Assembly (NCBI GenBank): GCA_025057615.1
Contig: JANXBF010000002.1
Coordinates: 17,937 to 81,936, forward strand
Origin: Candidatus Calescibacterium sp.
GTDB lineage: Bacteria > DRYD01
Direction: 5' to 3'
Length of the DNA stretch: 64,000 nt
The notes under the pieces are model-generated. The model was not told the DNA's origin, did not search any database, and saw only the letters and a list, made by a program, of their open reading frames with translations. The position numbers and the translations under genes were made by a program. Position 1 is the stretch's first letter. Each line of letters begins with the position of its first letter. This document shows positions 9,523 to 19,185 of the stretch, in pieces.

Positions 9523-10890
9523 ATGACAAATTATATTGAATTTTCTAAAGAGGACGTATGTAGTTTAGAAAGGAAAGATATTGATATTCCTGATTTTTCT
9601 GAATTGGAAGTTGTAAGATATTTTACCAATTTGAGTAGGATAAATTGGGCTGTTGATGTTGGTTTTTATCCTCTGGGTTCCTGTACTATGAAGTATAATC
9701 CTAAGATTAATGATTTTATAGCCAATAAGTTTAATGATTTTCATCCTTATTTGGATGATGCTCAACCAATTTTGGAATTATTGAAGAAGTTGGAGCATAG
9801 TATAGCTTATTTGGTTGGTTTGGATGCTGTGTCTCTTTTACCCGCTGCTGGTGCCCAAGGGGAATATACAGCTTTACTTATTGCAAAGAAATATTTTAAT
9901 ACAAAATCTGAGTTGAGAGATACTGTTTTGATCCCAGACAGTGCACATGGGACCAATCCTGCTTCTGCCTCTATGGCAGGTTTCAATGTTATTACAATAA
10001 AAAGTAATAATCAGGGTCAGATAGATATTGATGATTTGAAGAATAAACTTGGTTCTCATGTTGCAGTGTTTATGATTACTAATCCTAATACTTTGGGAAT
10101 TTATGAAAAAAATATAGAAGATATTACAAGGTTGTGTAGAGATTATGGGGTTTTGACTTATTATGATGGAGCAAATTTCAATGCTATTATTGGTAAGTTA
10201 AGACCTGGGGATATGGGATTTGACATGGTTCACTTGAATTTGCACAAGACTTTTTCTACTCCTCATGGTTCTGGAGGACCTGGTGCTGGACCTATTGCAG
10301 TTAGAGAGTTTTTGAAAAGGTTTCTCCCTGTTCCAGTGATCTCTTACAATGGTAAATACCGTTTGGATTTTGATTTGCCTGACAGTATTGGAATGATTAG
10401 AGATTTTTGGGGTAATATTGGTGTATTGGTAAGAGCTTTGGCTTATATATTATCCTATGGTAAAGATATAAGAAAAGTTTCTGAGTTTGCTGTTCTAAAC
10501 GCAAATTATTTGAGAAAGAGGCTTAAAGATTATTTTGTTGATCCTTATGACCAGGAGTTTTGTGCACATGAGTTTGTCTTGTCTGCTTCAAATTATAAAC
10601 CTATTAAAGCAATGGATATAGCAAAAAGAATGTTGGATTATAATGTTCATTCTCCGACAACTTATTTTCCTCTTATTGTTGAGGAAGCTTTGATGATAGA
10701 ACCGACGGAGACGGAAACTATTCATACTTTGGACCATTTTGTTGAGGTTGTGAAATCAGTTGTTAACGATATTAATACAGATCCTTCTTTACTCACAGAG
10801 GCTCCATTTAATACTCCTGTTGGTAGAGTTAATGATGCTCTTGCTTCAAGGGAACCTAAGCCTACTAAAAAGAGTCTGAACAAAGAATAG
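9523..10890 (+). CDS. gcvPB: Glycine dehydrogenase (decarboxylating) subunit 2
   Basis: YPLGSCTMKYNPKIN, GTNPASASMAGF, LNLHKTFSTPHGSGGPGAGP. Confidence 0.94.
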   Translation: MTNYIEFSKEDVCSLERKDIDIPDFSELEVVRYFTNLSRINWAVDVGFYPLGSCTMKYNPKINDFIANKFNDFHPYLDDAQPILELLKKLEHSIAYLVGLDAVSLLPAAGAQGEYTALLIAKKYFNTKSELRDTVLIPDSAHGTNPASASMAGFNVITIKSNNQGQIDIDDLKNKLGSHVAVFMITNPNTLGIYEKNIEDITRLCRDYGVLTYYDGANFNAIIGKLRPGDMGFDMVHLNLHKTFSTPHGSGGPGAGPIAVREFLKRFLPVPVISYNGKYRLDFDLPDSIGMIRDFWGNIGVLVRALAYILSYGKDIRKVSEFAVLNANYLRKRLKDYFVDPYDQEFCAHEFVLSASNYKPIKAMDIAKRMLDYNVHSPTTYFPLIVEEALMIEPTETETIHTLDHFVEVVKSVVNDINTDPSLLTEAPFNTPVGRVNDALASREPKPTKKSLNKE

Positions 10891-12374
10891 TGATTTTATC
10901 TGTTTTACTTTTTTATTTTTGTTTTTTTTTAACTTTTTATTTTGATTTCGAGTTCAATGGTTTCTTATTTTTATTTGCATCTTTTTTTCTCGTGAGGAAA
11001 TTGTTTGAGTATCAGATTGATTTGAAGAGGGTTTGGTTTTTCAGTTTGGGGCTCGGTTTTCTGTGTGTTCTATGGATGTGGTTTATTGTCAATTATGTTG
11101 GGTTTTTTTTCACTATACTGGCAATGTCGTTATCAATTTTTATTTTGAGTATTTTTTTTAGTTTGATGTTTTTACCATTTATTTGGATGAAGGCGAAAAG
11201 AGGGATTTTGGTATATTCATTGATTTATGGACTATATTTTGTTTTGTGGAATTATCTTTTTTATATTTTTGATGATTTAGGTCTGAGTTTTTTACAGTTC
11301 TATTTTACACAGAGTAGTATTTACTTGTTTTATCCCTTGTTTTCTATACATCCGATTCTTGTCAATTTTGTTATGGTATTGTTGGTGTTTTACTTTGTTT
11401 ATTTGGCATTTTTTAAAAATGTGAAAATGGTTTATTGGATTTTAGGAGTTCTTGTTTTATCAAATTTGATTGCTAAGTTTTACTATGACTTTCTTTCTGG
11501 TATGATTTTGGGATATTTGAATGATAAGTTGAATAGAGAGAATGTTTTTTTATTTTTTATTTCTACAGATACTGTTGCCCAGCCTCCAGATTATAGAATT
11601 AGGAACGAGAATATGACTTTTTATAAGTTATCCGTTGCTCTAGCATCAGCTTATTCCACTAAAAGGAATAATAAATCAATTTTTATTTTTTTCTTACCAG
11701 AGGGATCTTTGAGTAAGGATGAAAGGTATACGTTTAATTTGAATAATCCAAATTTAAGTTATTCAATAACTAATTTGAAATATAACATGAATAATTTGAT
11801 TGGTAATCGGGATTTTTTTTCTATTTTTGGAAATAGCTTTCTTTTTTTTAATCCGACTTCTGTAGATTATGAAATAAAGAAGATATTTAATAGTGTTGTT
11901 TTATTAAGTTTTAATGATATAAATAACTTGAGAATTATTGATTATCAGATATACAGTAAACGTTTTTTGGTTCCATTTACTGAGGTTACACCTGGTTTTT
12001 TCAAATCCATTTCCAAATTTTTATCCAAATGGATAGTTCTTTACAAGTATCTCGATTATAGTGAAGGTAAAGATTATTTTAAAGAATTTGCTATTAGGGA
12101 TATAAAATTCGTTCCACTTATATGTTTTGAAAGTTTTAAACACATATATCCTATATCGATTTATTCTAATGTTGATTTTTTAGTGGTTTCTTCCAATGAT
12201 AGTTGGTTTAAAAATAACCCGATGTTGTTTTTACATTTGAAAAGTGTTAGAGTTCTCTCTGTTGTTAAGAGAAAACCTGTTATTTTCTTAGCTAATGGTT
12301 ATGAAAATAGGATCTTTATTTTCAGTGATAAGACTAGGAATATAAGAAATACAATTCATATAATTAGTTTTTAG
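10890..12374 (+). CDS. lnt: Apolipoprotein N-acyltransferase-like (membrane region plus nitrilase domain)
   Basis: Multi-TM N-terminus, then candidate E-K-C triad contexts FLPEGSL, YSKRFLVPFTEVTP, VPLICFESF. Confidence 0.8.
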   Translation: MILSVLLFYFCFFLTFYFDFEFNGFLFLFASFFLVRKLFEYQIDLKRVWFFSLGLGFLCVLWMWFIVNYVGFFFTILAMSLSIFILSIFFSLMFLPFIWMKAKRGILVYSLIYGLYFVLWNYLFYIFDDLGLSFLQFYFTQSSIYLFYPLFSIHPILVNFVMVLLVFYFVYLAFFKNVKMVYWILGVLVLSNLIAKFYYDFLSGMILGYLNDKLNRENVFLFFISTDTVAQPPDYRIRNENMTFYKLSVALASAYSTKRNNKSIFIFFLPEGSLSKDERYTFNLNNPNLSYSITNLKYNMNNLIGNRDFFSIFGNSFLFFNPTSVDYEIKKIFNSVVLLSFNDINNLRIIDYQIYSKRFLVPFTEVTPGFFKSISKFLSKWIVLYKYLDYSEGKDYFKEFAIRDIKFVPLICFESFKHIYPISIYSNVDFLVVSSNDSWFKNNPMLFLHLKSVRVLSVVKRKPVIFLANGYENRIFIFSDKTRNIRNTIHIISF

Positions 12375-12401
12375 ATTGAGGTAATTTTTTATATATTATC
12401 T

Positions 12402-12422
12402 TTTTTACATTTTTTTTACAAA
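12402..12422. promoter_or_regulatory. T-tract/TTTACA element upstream of the C11 peptidase
   Basis: TTTTTACATTTTTTTTACAAA, identical over 21 bp to 58571-58591. Confidence 0.5.
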
Positions 12423-12491
12423 TGAACCTCTTTATTTGTGTAAAAGTGATCAAAAAGAACGTTAAAATAATCATTAAGGAGGTAAATAATC

Positions 12492-14060
12492 ATGGCAAAT
12501 ATAAATAACAAGATTGTATATCCTGGAGTAAATCCGTTTATACCATTTTCTTCTGAGCCTGTTGTCTGGAATAAGGATGTTCCTGTTGACTACGATGTAA
12601 AATTGGATGATAGTTATAATGTTGAGCAGAGCGTGGGAGAGGAGGGGAAAAGGAAGAAATGGTTGGTTATACATTATGGAGCAGGAGATAATAACTTGGC
12701 AAAGATGATATTTTCTGATACTGATGAATTAGAAAAAGTTGGTTCTGACATTAATACACATATTGTCTCCATACTTGATGTTGGTAAGCAATGGGGTGTT
12801 CCGTTTAAAGGTGCCAGAATTTTTTACTTGAAGAAGGACGATGTTTCTGGTAAGATAAACTCACCTGTTTTAAAGAACTTGGGACAGGTAAATACTGCTG
12901 ACCCTGCATTTATGGCAAGTGTATTGAAAGAGATTATAAAGAGGTTCCCTGCTGATAACATCGCTATATTTATAGGTGATCACGGGGCTGGCTGGGAAGG
13001 TGCTATTGAAGATGATAGTTCTAATGGAAAGTTTATGAAAATAGGAGAGATAAGAGAGGCCTTAGAAAGTGTTGCTCAAAGTTTGGGTAAGAAAATAGAT
13101 GTTTTGGCTTTTGATGCTTGTTTAATGGCAATGGCAGAAGTTGGGTATGAATTGAAGAATGCTGTTAAATATATGGTTGCAAGTGAGCAATTGGAAGGTG
13201 GGGGTGGATATAACTACACTATACTTTTCTCTAAGGCAATGGCTGATGCTATTAAAAATCTTCAACAGGCAAATTTGGTAAAGATAAAGGTTGGTCCTGA
13301 AGAGTTTGCCAAACTTATAGTTAATGCTGCTAAAGAATATAGTAGAGATATAGAAACAATATCAGCAGTTGATTTGGAAAAAGTTTCCGATTTAGCAAAT
13401 TCTATAAACCTATTTGCTGAGACTGTTATATCTAAAGCCAAGGAATCACAAATCTATGAAGCACTTAGTAATTATCAAAAATTGACAGAGGAATTGAAAT
13501 CTTTAAAATCGCAGAAGACTGAAGTTGATTATGATAAAGTCATAGAAATTTTGAAGAACTATAATAATTTGATGCAAACTTTAGCTAATATTCTTGGAAG
13601 TGGTTCTAAGAGCGATCTAGATTTAGAGAAACAGTTGTCTCAATTGAAGGAGTTCGACGCTAAACTGAATCAATTCTTATCTGCTTATTCCGCACTCAGT
13701 TTGTCTTCTAAGGTTCAAGATTTATTTGCTGAGCTCAATAATACCGATGCTAAAAAAATAAGAGAAAAAATAACTAAGACTCAGGGATTCTATGGTTCTT
13801 TCAGAGATCTGAAACATTTTATGCAGCTAATAGCTGAGGATAATACAATAAGTTTGGATGTTAGAGAAAAAGCAAAGGAAGTTATCAAATCTCTGGATCA
13901 ATATGTTATAGCGGAGTTTCATGTTGAAAAGTATCCAAATGCAAATGGTGTAACAATAGAGCTTCCTTCATATGGTGGTGTCAAATCAGATTATAAGGAT
14001 ACCATGTTTGCAAAAGATACGAAATGGGATGAAATGTTGGATAAATTAAACAAGGTTTAA
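12492..14060 (+). CDS. Peptidase C11 (clostripain-like) family protein
   Basis: WLVIHYGAGDNNL, IGDHGAGWEG (His) and LAFDACLMAMAEV (Cys) motifs; helical insertion in the C-terminal half; no evident signal peptide. Confidence 0.85.
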   Translation: MANINNKIVYPGVNPFIPFSSEPVVWNKDVPVDYDVKLDDSYNVEQSVGEEGKRKKWLVIHYGAGDNNLAKMIFSDTDELEKVGSDINTHIVSILDVGKQWGVPFKGARIFYLKKDDVSGKINSPVLKNLGQVNTADPAFMASVLKEIIKRFPADNIAIFIGDHGAGWEGAIEDDSSNGKFMKIGEIREALESVAQSLGKKIDVLAFDACLMAMAEVGYELKNAVKYMVASEQLEGGGGYNYTILFSKAMADAIKNLQQANLVKIKVGPEEFAKLIVNAAKEYSRDIETISAVDLEKVSDLANSINLFAETVISKAKESQIYEALSNYQKLTEELKSLKSQKTEVDYDKVIEILKNYNNLMQTLANILGSGSKSDLDLEKQLSQLKEFDAKLNQFLSAYSALSLSSKVQDLFAELNNTDAKKIREKITKTQGFYGSFRDLKHFMQLIAEDNTISLDVREKAKEVIKSLDQYVIAEFHVEKYPNANGVTIELPSYGGVKSDYKDTMFAKDTKWDEMLDKLNKV

Positions 14061-14077
14061 GATTAAACAAGGTTTAA
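14046..14077. repeat. Two tandem copies of the dyad TTAAAC-AAG-GTTTAA (17-bp period)
   Basis: 14046-14060 and 14063-14077 are identical 15-mers, each a 6-3-6 inverted repeat; the first overlaps the C11 stop codon. Confidence 0.85.
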
Positions 14078-14098
14078 ATTGGGTTTTCATAGTCATTA

Positions 14099-14131
14099 CC
14101 AAAGGGAGGTTGTAAATTACCTCCCTTTTGG
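14099..14131 (+). terminator. Strong stem-loop, candidate intrinsic terminator or leader hairpin
   Basis: CCAAAGGGAGGTtgtaaatTACCTCCCTTTTGG. Confidence 0.7.
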
Positions 14132-14172
14132 ATTATGTAAAAAATAATTTAATTATAAAGGAGGTAGTTTTA

Positions 14173-15129
14173 ATGAGAGTTTCTATTGTTGGTATTAATG
14201 GTTTGGTTGGTAAAGAATTAGAAAAATTGATAAAAGATAATACTAATTGGGATATTGAGGGTTTTGGTTCGTCTGATAAAATAGATTACGAAAAAATGAG
14301 AAAAAAGGATATTGTATTTTTATGTGTTGACAATGATGTTAGTGCTTCTATAGCTCCACATATATATGATTACACTACTGTTATAGATAATAGTTCTTAT
14401 TACAGGATGGATAGTGATGTGCCTCTTGTGGTTCCAGAAGTGAACATGGTTTATGATTGGGATAGTAGGAAATCAAAGAGAATAATTGCTAATCCTAATT
14501 GTTCAACCATTCAGCTTGTTATACCTTTGAAGCCAATTTTTGATAGTTACGGTATTGAGGAGGTTTTCGTTGCGACGTATCAATCAGTTTCCGGAGCGGG
14601 TAAGAAAGCTCTTGATGAGTTTAAGGATCAAATAAAGAGTAATCACTTTGAGAATAAATATTTGCCATATCCAATTGCATATAATTTGTTTCCTGTTATT
14701 GGAAATTTTTTTGAGGATAATATAGAAAACATTGTCTGTACTGAAGAAAAAAAGATTATGGAGGAAACGAATAAAATATTAAACTCTGATATAAATGTTC
14801 ATCCTTTTACGGTAAGGGTTCCTGTTATAAGAGCTCATAGTCAGGCTGTTTTTGTAAGAACTAAGAGGGATTTTGAATATGAGCAACTTATTGGTTTACT
14901 TGATGAATTTGCAAGGTCGGGTGGTTTGAAAGTCTGGGTGGATAACAGTGTTTTACCACAACCATATACTGTTTCAAATACAAATGAAGTTCATATTTCA
15001 AGAATAAGGAAGCTTGGTAGTAAATTAATCGGTTTTTGGAGTGTTTCTGATAATTTACTTCGTGGTGCTGCTTATAACGCTTTCCTGATTGCAAAGAAAA
15101 TATTACAGAACAAAGTTGCTACTAAATGA
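14173..15129 (+). CDS. asd: Aspartate-semialdehyde dehydrogenase
   Basis: MRVSIVGINGLVGKEL, IIANPNCSTIQLV, TYQSVSGAGKKA; ATG at 14173 is preceded by AAAGGAGGT, so it is preferred over the upstream TTG at 14128. Confidence 0.93.
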   Translation: MRVSIVGINGLVGKELEKLIKDNTNWDIEGFGSSDKIDYEKMRKKDIVFLCVDNDVSASIAPHIYDYTTVIDNSSYYRMDSDVPLVVPEVNMVYDWDSRKSKRIIANPNCSTIQLVIPLKPIFDSYGIEEVFVATYQSVSGAGKKALDEFKDQIKSNHFENKYLPYPIAYNLFPVIGNFFEDNIENIVCTEEKKIMEETNKILNSDINVHPFTVRVPVIRAHSQAVFVRTKRDFEYEQLIGLLDEFARSGGLKVWVDNSVLPQPYTVSNTNEVHISRIRKLGSKLIGFWSVSDNLLRGAAYNAFLIAKKILQNKVATK

Positions 15130-15227
15130 AATGCTTTTAATAAAATTTTTTAATGAAATTTTTAAGTTAGGTTTTTACTTATAAAAGAAAGGATAGTTAT
15201 CTTTTTTGTTGAAAAAACTTTTATAGA

Positions 15228-16388
15228 ATGAAGAACATTTGTATATTGGGTTCTACTGGTTCGATAGGTTTCCAATCTATGGATGTAATATCCAAGTATC
15301 CGGAAATTTTGAGGGTTTATTCTATTGCTGCTTATGGAAGAAACCCGAATAGTATAATTGCTCAGATAAAGAGGTATAACCCGAAATATGTTGCTGTTTT
15401 TGATGAGCAAACTGCAAAGAAAATATCCAGTGAGGTTAATGTTAAAATTTTTACTGGTATGGATGGTTTAATGAAATTGGTTGAAGATGATAATGTGGAT
15501 TTAGTTATCAGTGCTATGGTTGGATTTGTTGGATTAAAACCAACACTTTATGCTTTAGAAAAAGGTAAATATGTTGCCTTGGCTAACAAAGAATCTGTTG
15601 TTGTTGGTGGACCTTTAATACAGAAGTATATAGATAAAATCATTCCTGTTGATAGTGAACATAGTGCAATATTTCAGCTTATAGAAAATAAGAATAAAAG
15701 CGATATAAAAGAGATTGTAATTACTGCTTCTGGTGGACCGTTTTGGAAAAAAAAGGAGAGTCAACTTAAAAATGTTAGAATTGAGGATGCTCTTAAGCAT
15801 CCTGTTTGGAAAATGGGAAACAAAATAACTATTGATAGTGCAACTTTGATGAATAAGGCTCTTGAGATAATAGAGGCATACTTTTTATTTTCTCTTCCTT
15901 ATGATAAAATAAAGGCTGTAATTCATCCACAGAGTTATATTCATTCACTCGTAATTTTTAATGATAATAATGTTTTTGCTCATATTGCAAAGCCTGATAT
16001 GAGGATACCTATTACTTATGCTCTATTCTATCCCCATAGAGTTGAGAACCAGTTCTCAGAATTCAGCTTTGCTGATTTATATAATAAGAGGTTGGAGTTT
16101 TATGAAATACCTTCTCATTTCAGGTCTATAAAATTTGCTTATTCTGTTTTATCAAATGGAGGTGTTTTTCCAACTATTATGAACGCTTCAAATGAAGTCG
16201 CAGTGGATTTATTTATTCAAAGAAAAATAGGGTTTACTGATATTTTTAATATAGTTGAAGATACTTTATGTTGTTATGGTGGTCCTAATTATGATGATTT
16301 GAATTTGGAAATACTTGAGCAGGTTGACTCGTGGGCCAGAAGGACAGCTGTTGATTTGGCTAAGAAATCAAAAATATTTATAAACTGA
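15228..16388 (+). CDS. dxr: 1-deoxy-D-xylulose 5-phosphate reductoisomerase
   Basis: ICILGSTGSIGFQSMDVI, ALANKESVVVGG, PVDSEHSAIFQL, ITASGGPF. Confidence 0.96.
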   Translation: MKNICILGSTGSIGFQSMDVISKYPEILRVYSIAAYGRNPNSIIAQIKRYNPKYVAVFDEQTAKKISSEVNVKIFTGMDGLMKLVEDDNVDLVISAMVGFVGLKPTLYALEKGKYVALANKESVVVGGPLIQKYIDKIIPVDSEHSAIFQLIENKNKSDIKEIVITASGGPFWKKKESQLKNVRIEDALKHPVWKMGNKITIDSATLMNKALEIIEAYFLFSLPYDKIKAVIHPQSYIHSLVIFNDNNVFAHIAKPDMRIPITYALFYPHRVENQFSEFSFADLYNKRLEFYEIPSHFRSIKFAYSVLSNGGVFPTIMNASNEVAVDLFIQRKIGFTDIFNIVEDTLCCYGGPNYDDLNLEILEQVDSWARRTAVDLAKKSKIFIN

Positions 16389-17053
16389 TGGCAAAGATAA
16401 TTTCCCCGGCTGCTATTAGTACTAGAAAATTAGAAATTCAACGTAAGAACAAGTTAATAATAATTTATATCACTGCTTTTGTTTTGTTAATTATTATCAT
16501 TTTTTTTATTGTAAAATCTAATGTTTGGGCAGTCATTTTTGTTGCTTTTGTGTTGTCTTTTTTTTTATATAACATAATAATTTTTTCTAAGAAGATTAAT
16601 GATGCCAAGATAGGTGCTAAAGCAGAAAAATATTTATCAGATTTTTTGGATACTCATCTTTCTCCAGCTTATTGGGTTGTTAATGATGTGAAAATTAAAT
16701 ATGGTAATATAGATTGTTTAGTTATTGATACAATCAAGAATTGTATTTTTCTATTAGAGATAAAGTCTTCAAAGAGGTTTGATTCTTCTAAGGTTTCTAA
16801 GTGGATAAAGCAGTGTAAATTGAGTGAAAAATTATTAAAAAGTATTGTTTTCAGAGTTTTGGGGCAAGAAGTTCCTATTTTTACTATTGTCTCTTTACCT
16901 TTTTTGGATAATCAGGATTATTCTTATCATTTTGAAAATTCTAATGTTTGGATGTTTGGAAACAGAAAGTTATTGGAATTTATAGACAGTGTTCCTAAAA
17001 ATAACAGCAAGGTAGATTGGTATAAATTTATAGATGATATTTGCAGTAAATAA
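16388..17053 (+). CDS. Membrane-anchored NERD-domain-like protein
   Basis: Two N-terminal TM segments, then GAKAEKYLSDFLD...VKIKYGNIDCLVID...FLLEIKSSKR. Confidence 0.7.
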   Translation: MAKIISPAAISTRKLEIQRKNKLIIIYITAFVLLIIIIFFIVKSNVWAVIFVAFVLSFFLYNIIIFSKKINDAKIGAKAEKYLSDFLDTHLSPAYWVVNDVKIKYGNIDCLVIDTIKNCIFLLEIKSSKRFDSSKVSKWIKQCKLSEKLLKSIVFRVLGQEVPIFTIVSLPFLDNQDYSYHFENSNVWMFGNRKLLEFIDSVPKNNSKVDWYKFIDDICSK

Positions 17054-17483
17054 GAAGCTCAGAGATTTACAAATATTAGAAACTTTTGAGGCTGGAGTTT
17101 CTCTTATTGGTCCTGAAGTAAAAGCTATTAGAAATAAGAATTTATCAATAAGTGAAGCTTTTATTAAAATAAAGAATGGAGAAGTATTCATAATAAATAT
17201 GAATATTATACCTATTTCTCAAAATTCCTTTTTTGGAAGGTTTAATCCTGTTAGATCTAGAAAATTATTATTAAAGAAGAGTGAAATAAAAAGGTTAATT
17301 GGTAAAGTGGAGGAAAAAGGGTTAACCATAGTTCCTACAAAGGTTTATCAAAAAGGGAAGTGGATAAAAGTGGAGATTGCTATTGCTAAACATAAAACTC
17401 AATACGATAAGCGCCAAGAAATAAGGAAGAAGGAAGTCGATAGAAAAATTCAAGAAATAATGAAAAGGAGGGGATTAAGATAG
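17034..17483 (+). CDS. smpB: SsrA-binding protein
   Basis: NKKLRDLQILETFEAGVSLIGPEVKAIRNKNLSISEAFIKIKNGEVFIINMNI. Confidence 0.95.
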   Translation: MIFAVNKKLRDLQILETFEAGVSLIGPEVKAIRNKNLSISEAFIKIKNGEVFIINMNIIPISQNSFFGRFNPVRSRKLLLKKSEIKRLIGKVEEKGLTIVPTKVYQKGKWIKVEIAIAKHKTQYDKRQEIRKKEVDRKIQEIMKRRGLR

Positions 17484-18106
17484 TGTCTAAAGGTTTACTT
17501 TCTATTTTCCCTAAACATGTCGATTTTTTTAGATACCTCTGTGAATGTTCTGAAATACTTATTGAAGTATGTAAAGAATTAAAGGTTTTATATGATGACC
17601 CTAAGGAGGAAATTTTTAACAAGATAATTGAACTTGAGCATAGAGCAGATAAGTTGGTTTATGAATACAGACATAAGCTAAATGAGGTATTTATAACACC
17701 TCTTGATCGTGAAGATCTTCATCAGTTGATTATAGAACTTGATGATATAATAGATTTTGCTAAATCTTCTGCAGAGAAGTATTTTCTTTATAAACCAAAA
17801 GGTAAATATGATTTTATAGACCAGATACTGGAGGTTTTAATGAAGTCTGCTCAAAAAGTTAAGGATTTGATGAAAATTCTGAAAAATCAGAATAACGAGA
17901 TAATAAAAATAGTGAATGAAATATGTGACTTGGAAAAGCAAGCTGATGTTATAAATAGGAGAGGTATTGCTAACCTCTTTAATAATGGACAAGATATTCT
18001 TGAAATAATCAAAGTGAAAGAAATCCTGTCTCAATTGGAAGAAACTATTGATAGAACGCAAATGCTTGCTATAACTATTGAAAATAGTATTTTTAAACAT
18101 ATATAG
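17483..18106 (+). CDS. DUF47/PhoU-like phosphate transport regulator
   Basis: IIELEHRADKLVYEYRHKLNEVFITPLDREDLHQLIIELDDIIDF; precedes a PiT transporter. Confidence 0.88.
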   Translation: MSKGLLSIFPKHVDFFRYLCECSEILIEVCKELKVLYDDPKEEIFNKIIELEHRADKLVYEYRHKLNEVFITPLDREDLHQLIIELDDIIDFAKSSAEKYFLYKPKGKYDFIDQILEVLMKSAQKVKDLMKILKNQNNEIIKIVNEICDLEKQADVINRRGIANLFNNGQDILEIIKVKEILSQLEETIDRTQMLAITIENSIFKHI

Positions 18107-18108
18107 TT

Positions 18109-19104
18109 ATGGAATCTGTTACAATTCTATTAATAATAGTTATACTGTTAGCTTGGATTTTCGATTATACTAATGGTTTAAATGATTCCGCAAATGCTAT
18201 TGCTACTGTTGTTTCAACTAGAGTTCTAAAACCTTTTGCTGCTGTTGCTCTGGCAGCAATATTCAACTTTCTTGGTGCTTTTATTACTGTTGAAGTTGCT
18301 ACGACCATTGGTAAAGGCATAGTTGATCCTAAGTCAATAGATATATATACCATACTTTCTGCTTTGATTGGTGCTACTTTTTGGAATATTTTTGCAACTT
18401 ATCTGGGGTTACCTATAAGTGCCAGTTATTCACTAATTGGTGGTATAGTGGGTGCTTCTATTTCTCATGCTTCATTAAGTGTGGTAAATATGAGTGGCTT
18501 GATCTCTAAGTTTATGGTTCCTTCGATATTGTCTCCTTTTTTGGGTATGTTGGCTGCCATTTTGTTTTTTTCTATTTCTTATTTTGTAGCTTCTTGGTTG
18601 AAAGCGACTACAGTAAACAGGGTTTTTAGTGTGCTTCAACTTATTTCAGCTTCGTATATGGCTTTCAGTCATGGTTCAAATGATGCTCAAAAAACAATGG
18701 GAGTGATTGCTATGGCTCTGGTGACTGGTGGTATGTTGTCTAATTTTGAGGTTCCTTTTTGGGTAAAATTCAGTGCTGCCTTTTTTATTTCTTTGGGAAC
18801 TCTTATGGGTGGATGGAAGGTTATAAAGACTCTGGGTATGAAATTGACAAAATTGAGACCAATAGATGGATTTTCTGCTGAGACTGCCGCTGCCACTACC
18901 ATAATAACAGCTTCATTTCTGGGTATGCCCATAAGTACTACATACGTTATAACATCCTCTGTTATGGGAGTTGGAATGTCCAAGAAAATCAATGCAGTAA
19001 AATGGAGCCTTTTTTCTACAATAATACTGGCTTGGTTATTTACTATTCCAGGTTCTGCTATTGTAGCCTTTGTTTCATACAAATTGATCAAGCTGTTATT
19101 TTAA
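18109..19104 (+). CDS. Inorganic phosphate transporter, PiT family
   Basis: DYTNGLNDSANAIATVVSTRVL and AFSHGSNDAQKTMGVI duplicated signature. Confidence 0.94.
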   Translation: MESVTILLIIVILLAWIFDYTNGLNDSANAIATVVSTRVLKPFAAVALAAIFNFLGAFITVEVATTIGKGIVDPKSIDIYTILSALIGATFWNIFATYLGLPISASYSLIGGIVGASISHASLSVVNMSGLISKFMVPSILSPFLGMLAAILFFSISYFVASWLKATTVNRVFSVLQLISASYMAFSHGSNDAQKTMGVIAMALVTGGMLSNFEVPFWVKFSAAFFISLGTLMGGWKVIKTLGMKLTKLRPIDGFSAETAAATTIITASFLGMPISTTYVITSSVMGVGMSKKINAVKWSLFSTIILAWLFTIPGSAIVAFVSYKLIKLLF

Positions 19105-19185
19105 TAAATCTTTTACAATTTTTTTGTATAATTCATAGGGAATTTCACTATTAAATGCATAAATTTAGATTGGGAGGTTTTGTAT

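Noticed and set aside
18687-19091. Minus-strand 134-aa ORF antisense to the PiT transporter
   Set aside because: Shadow ORF of a clearly conserved transporter; no independent RBS evidence.
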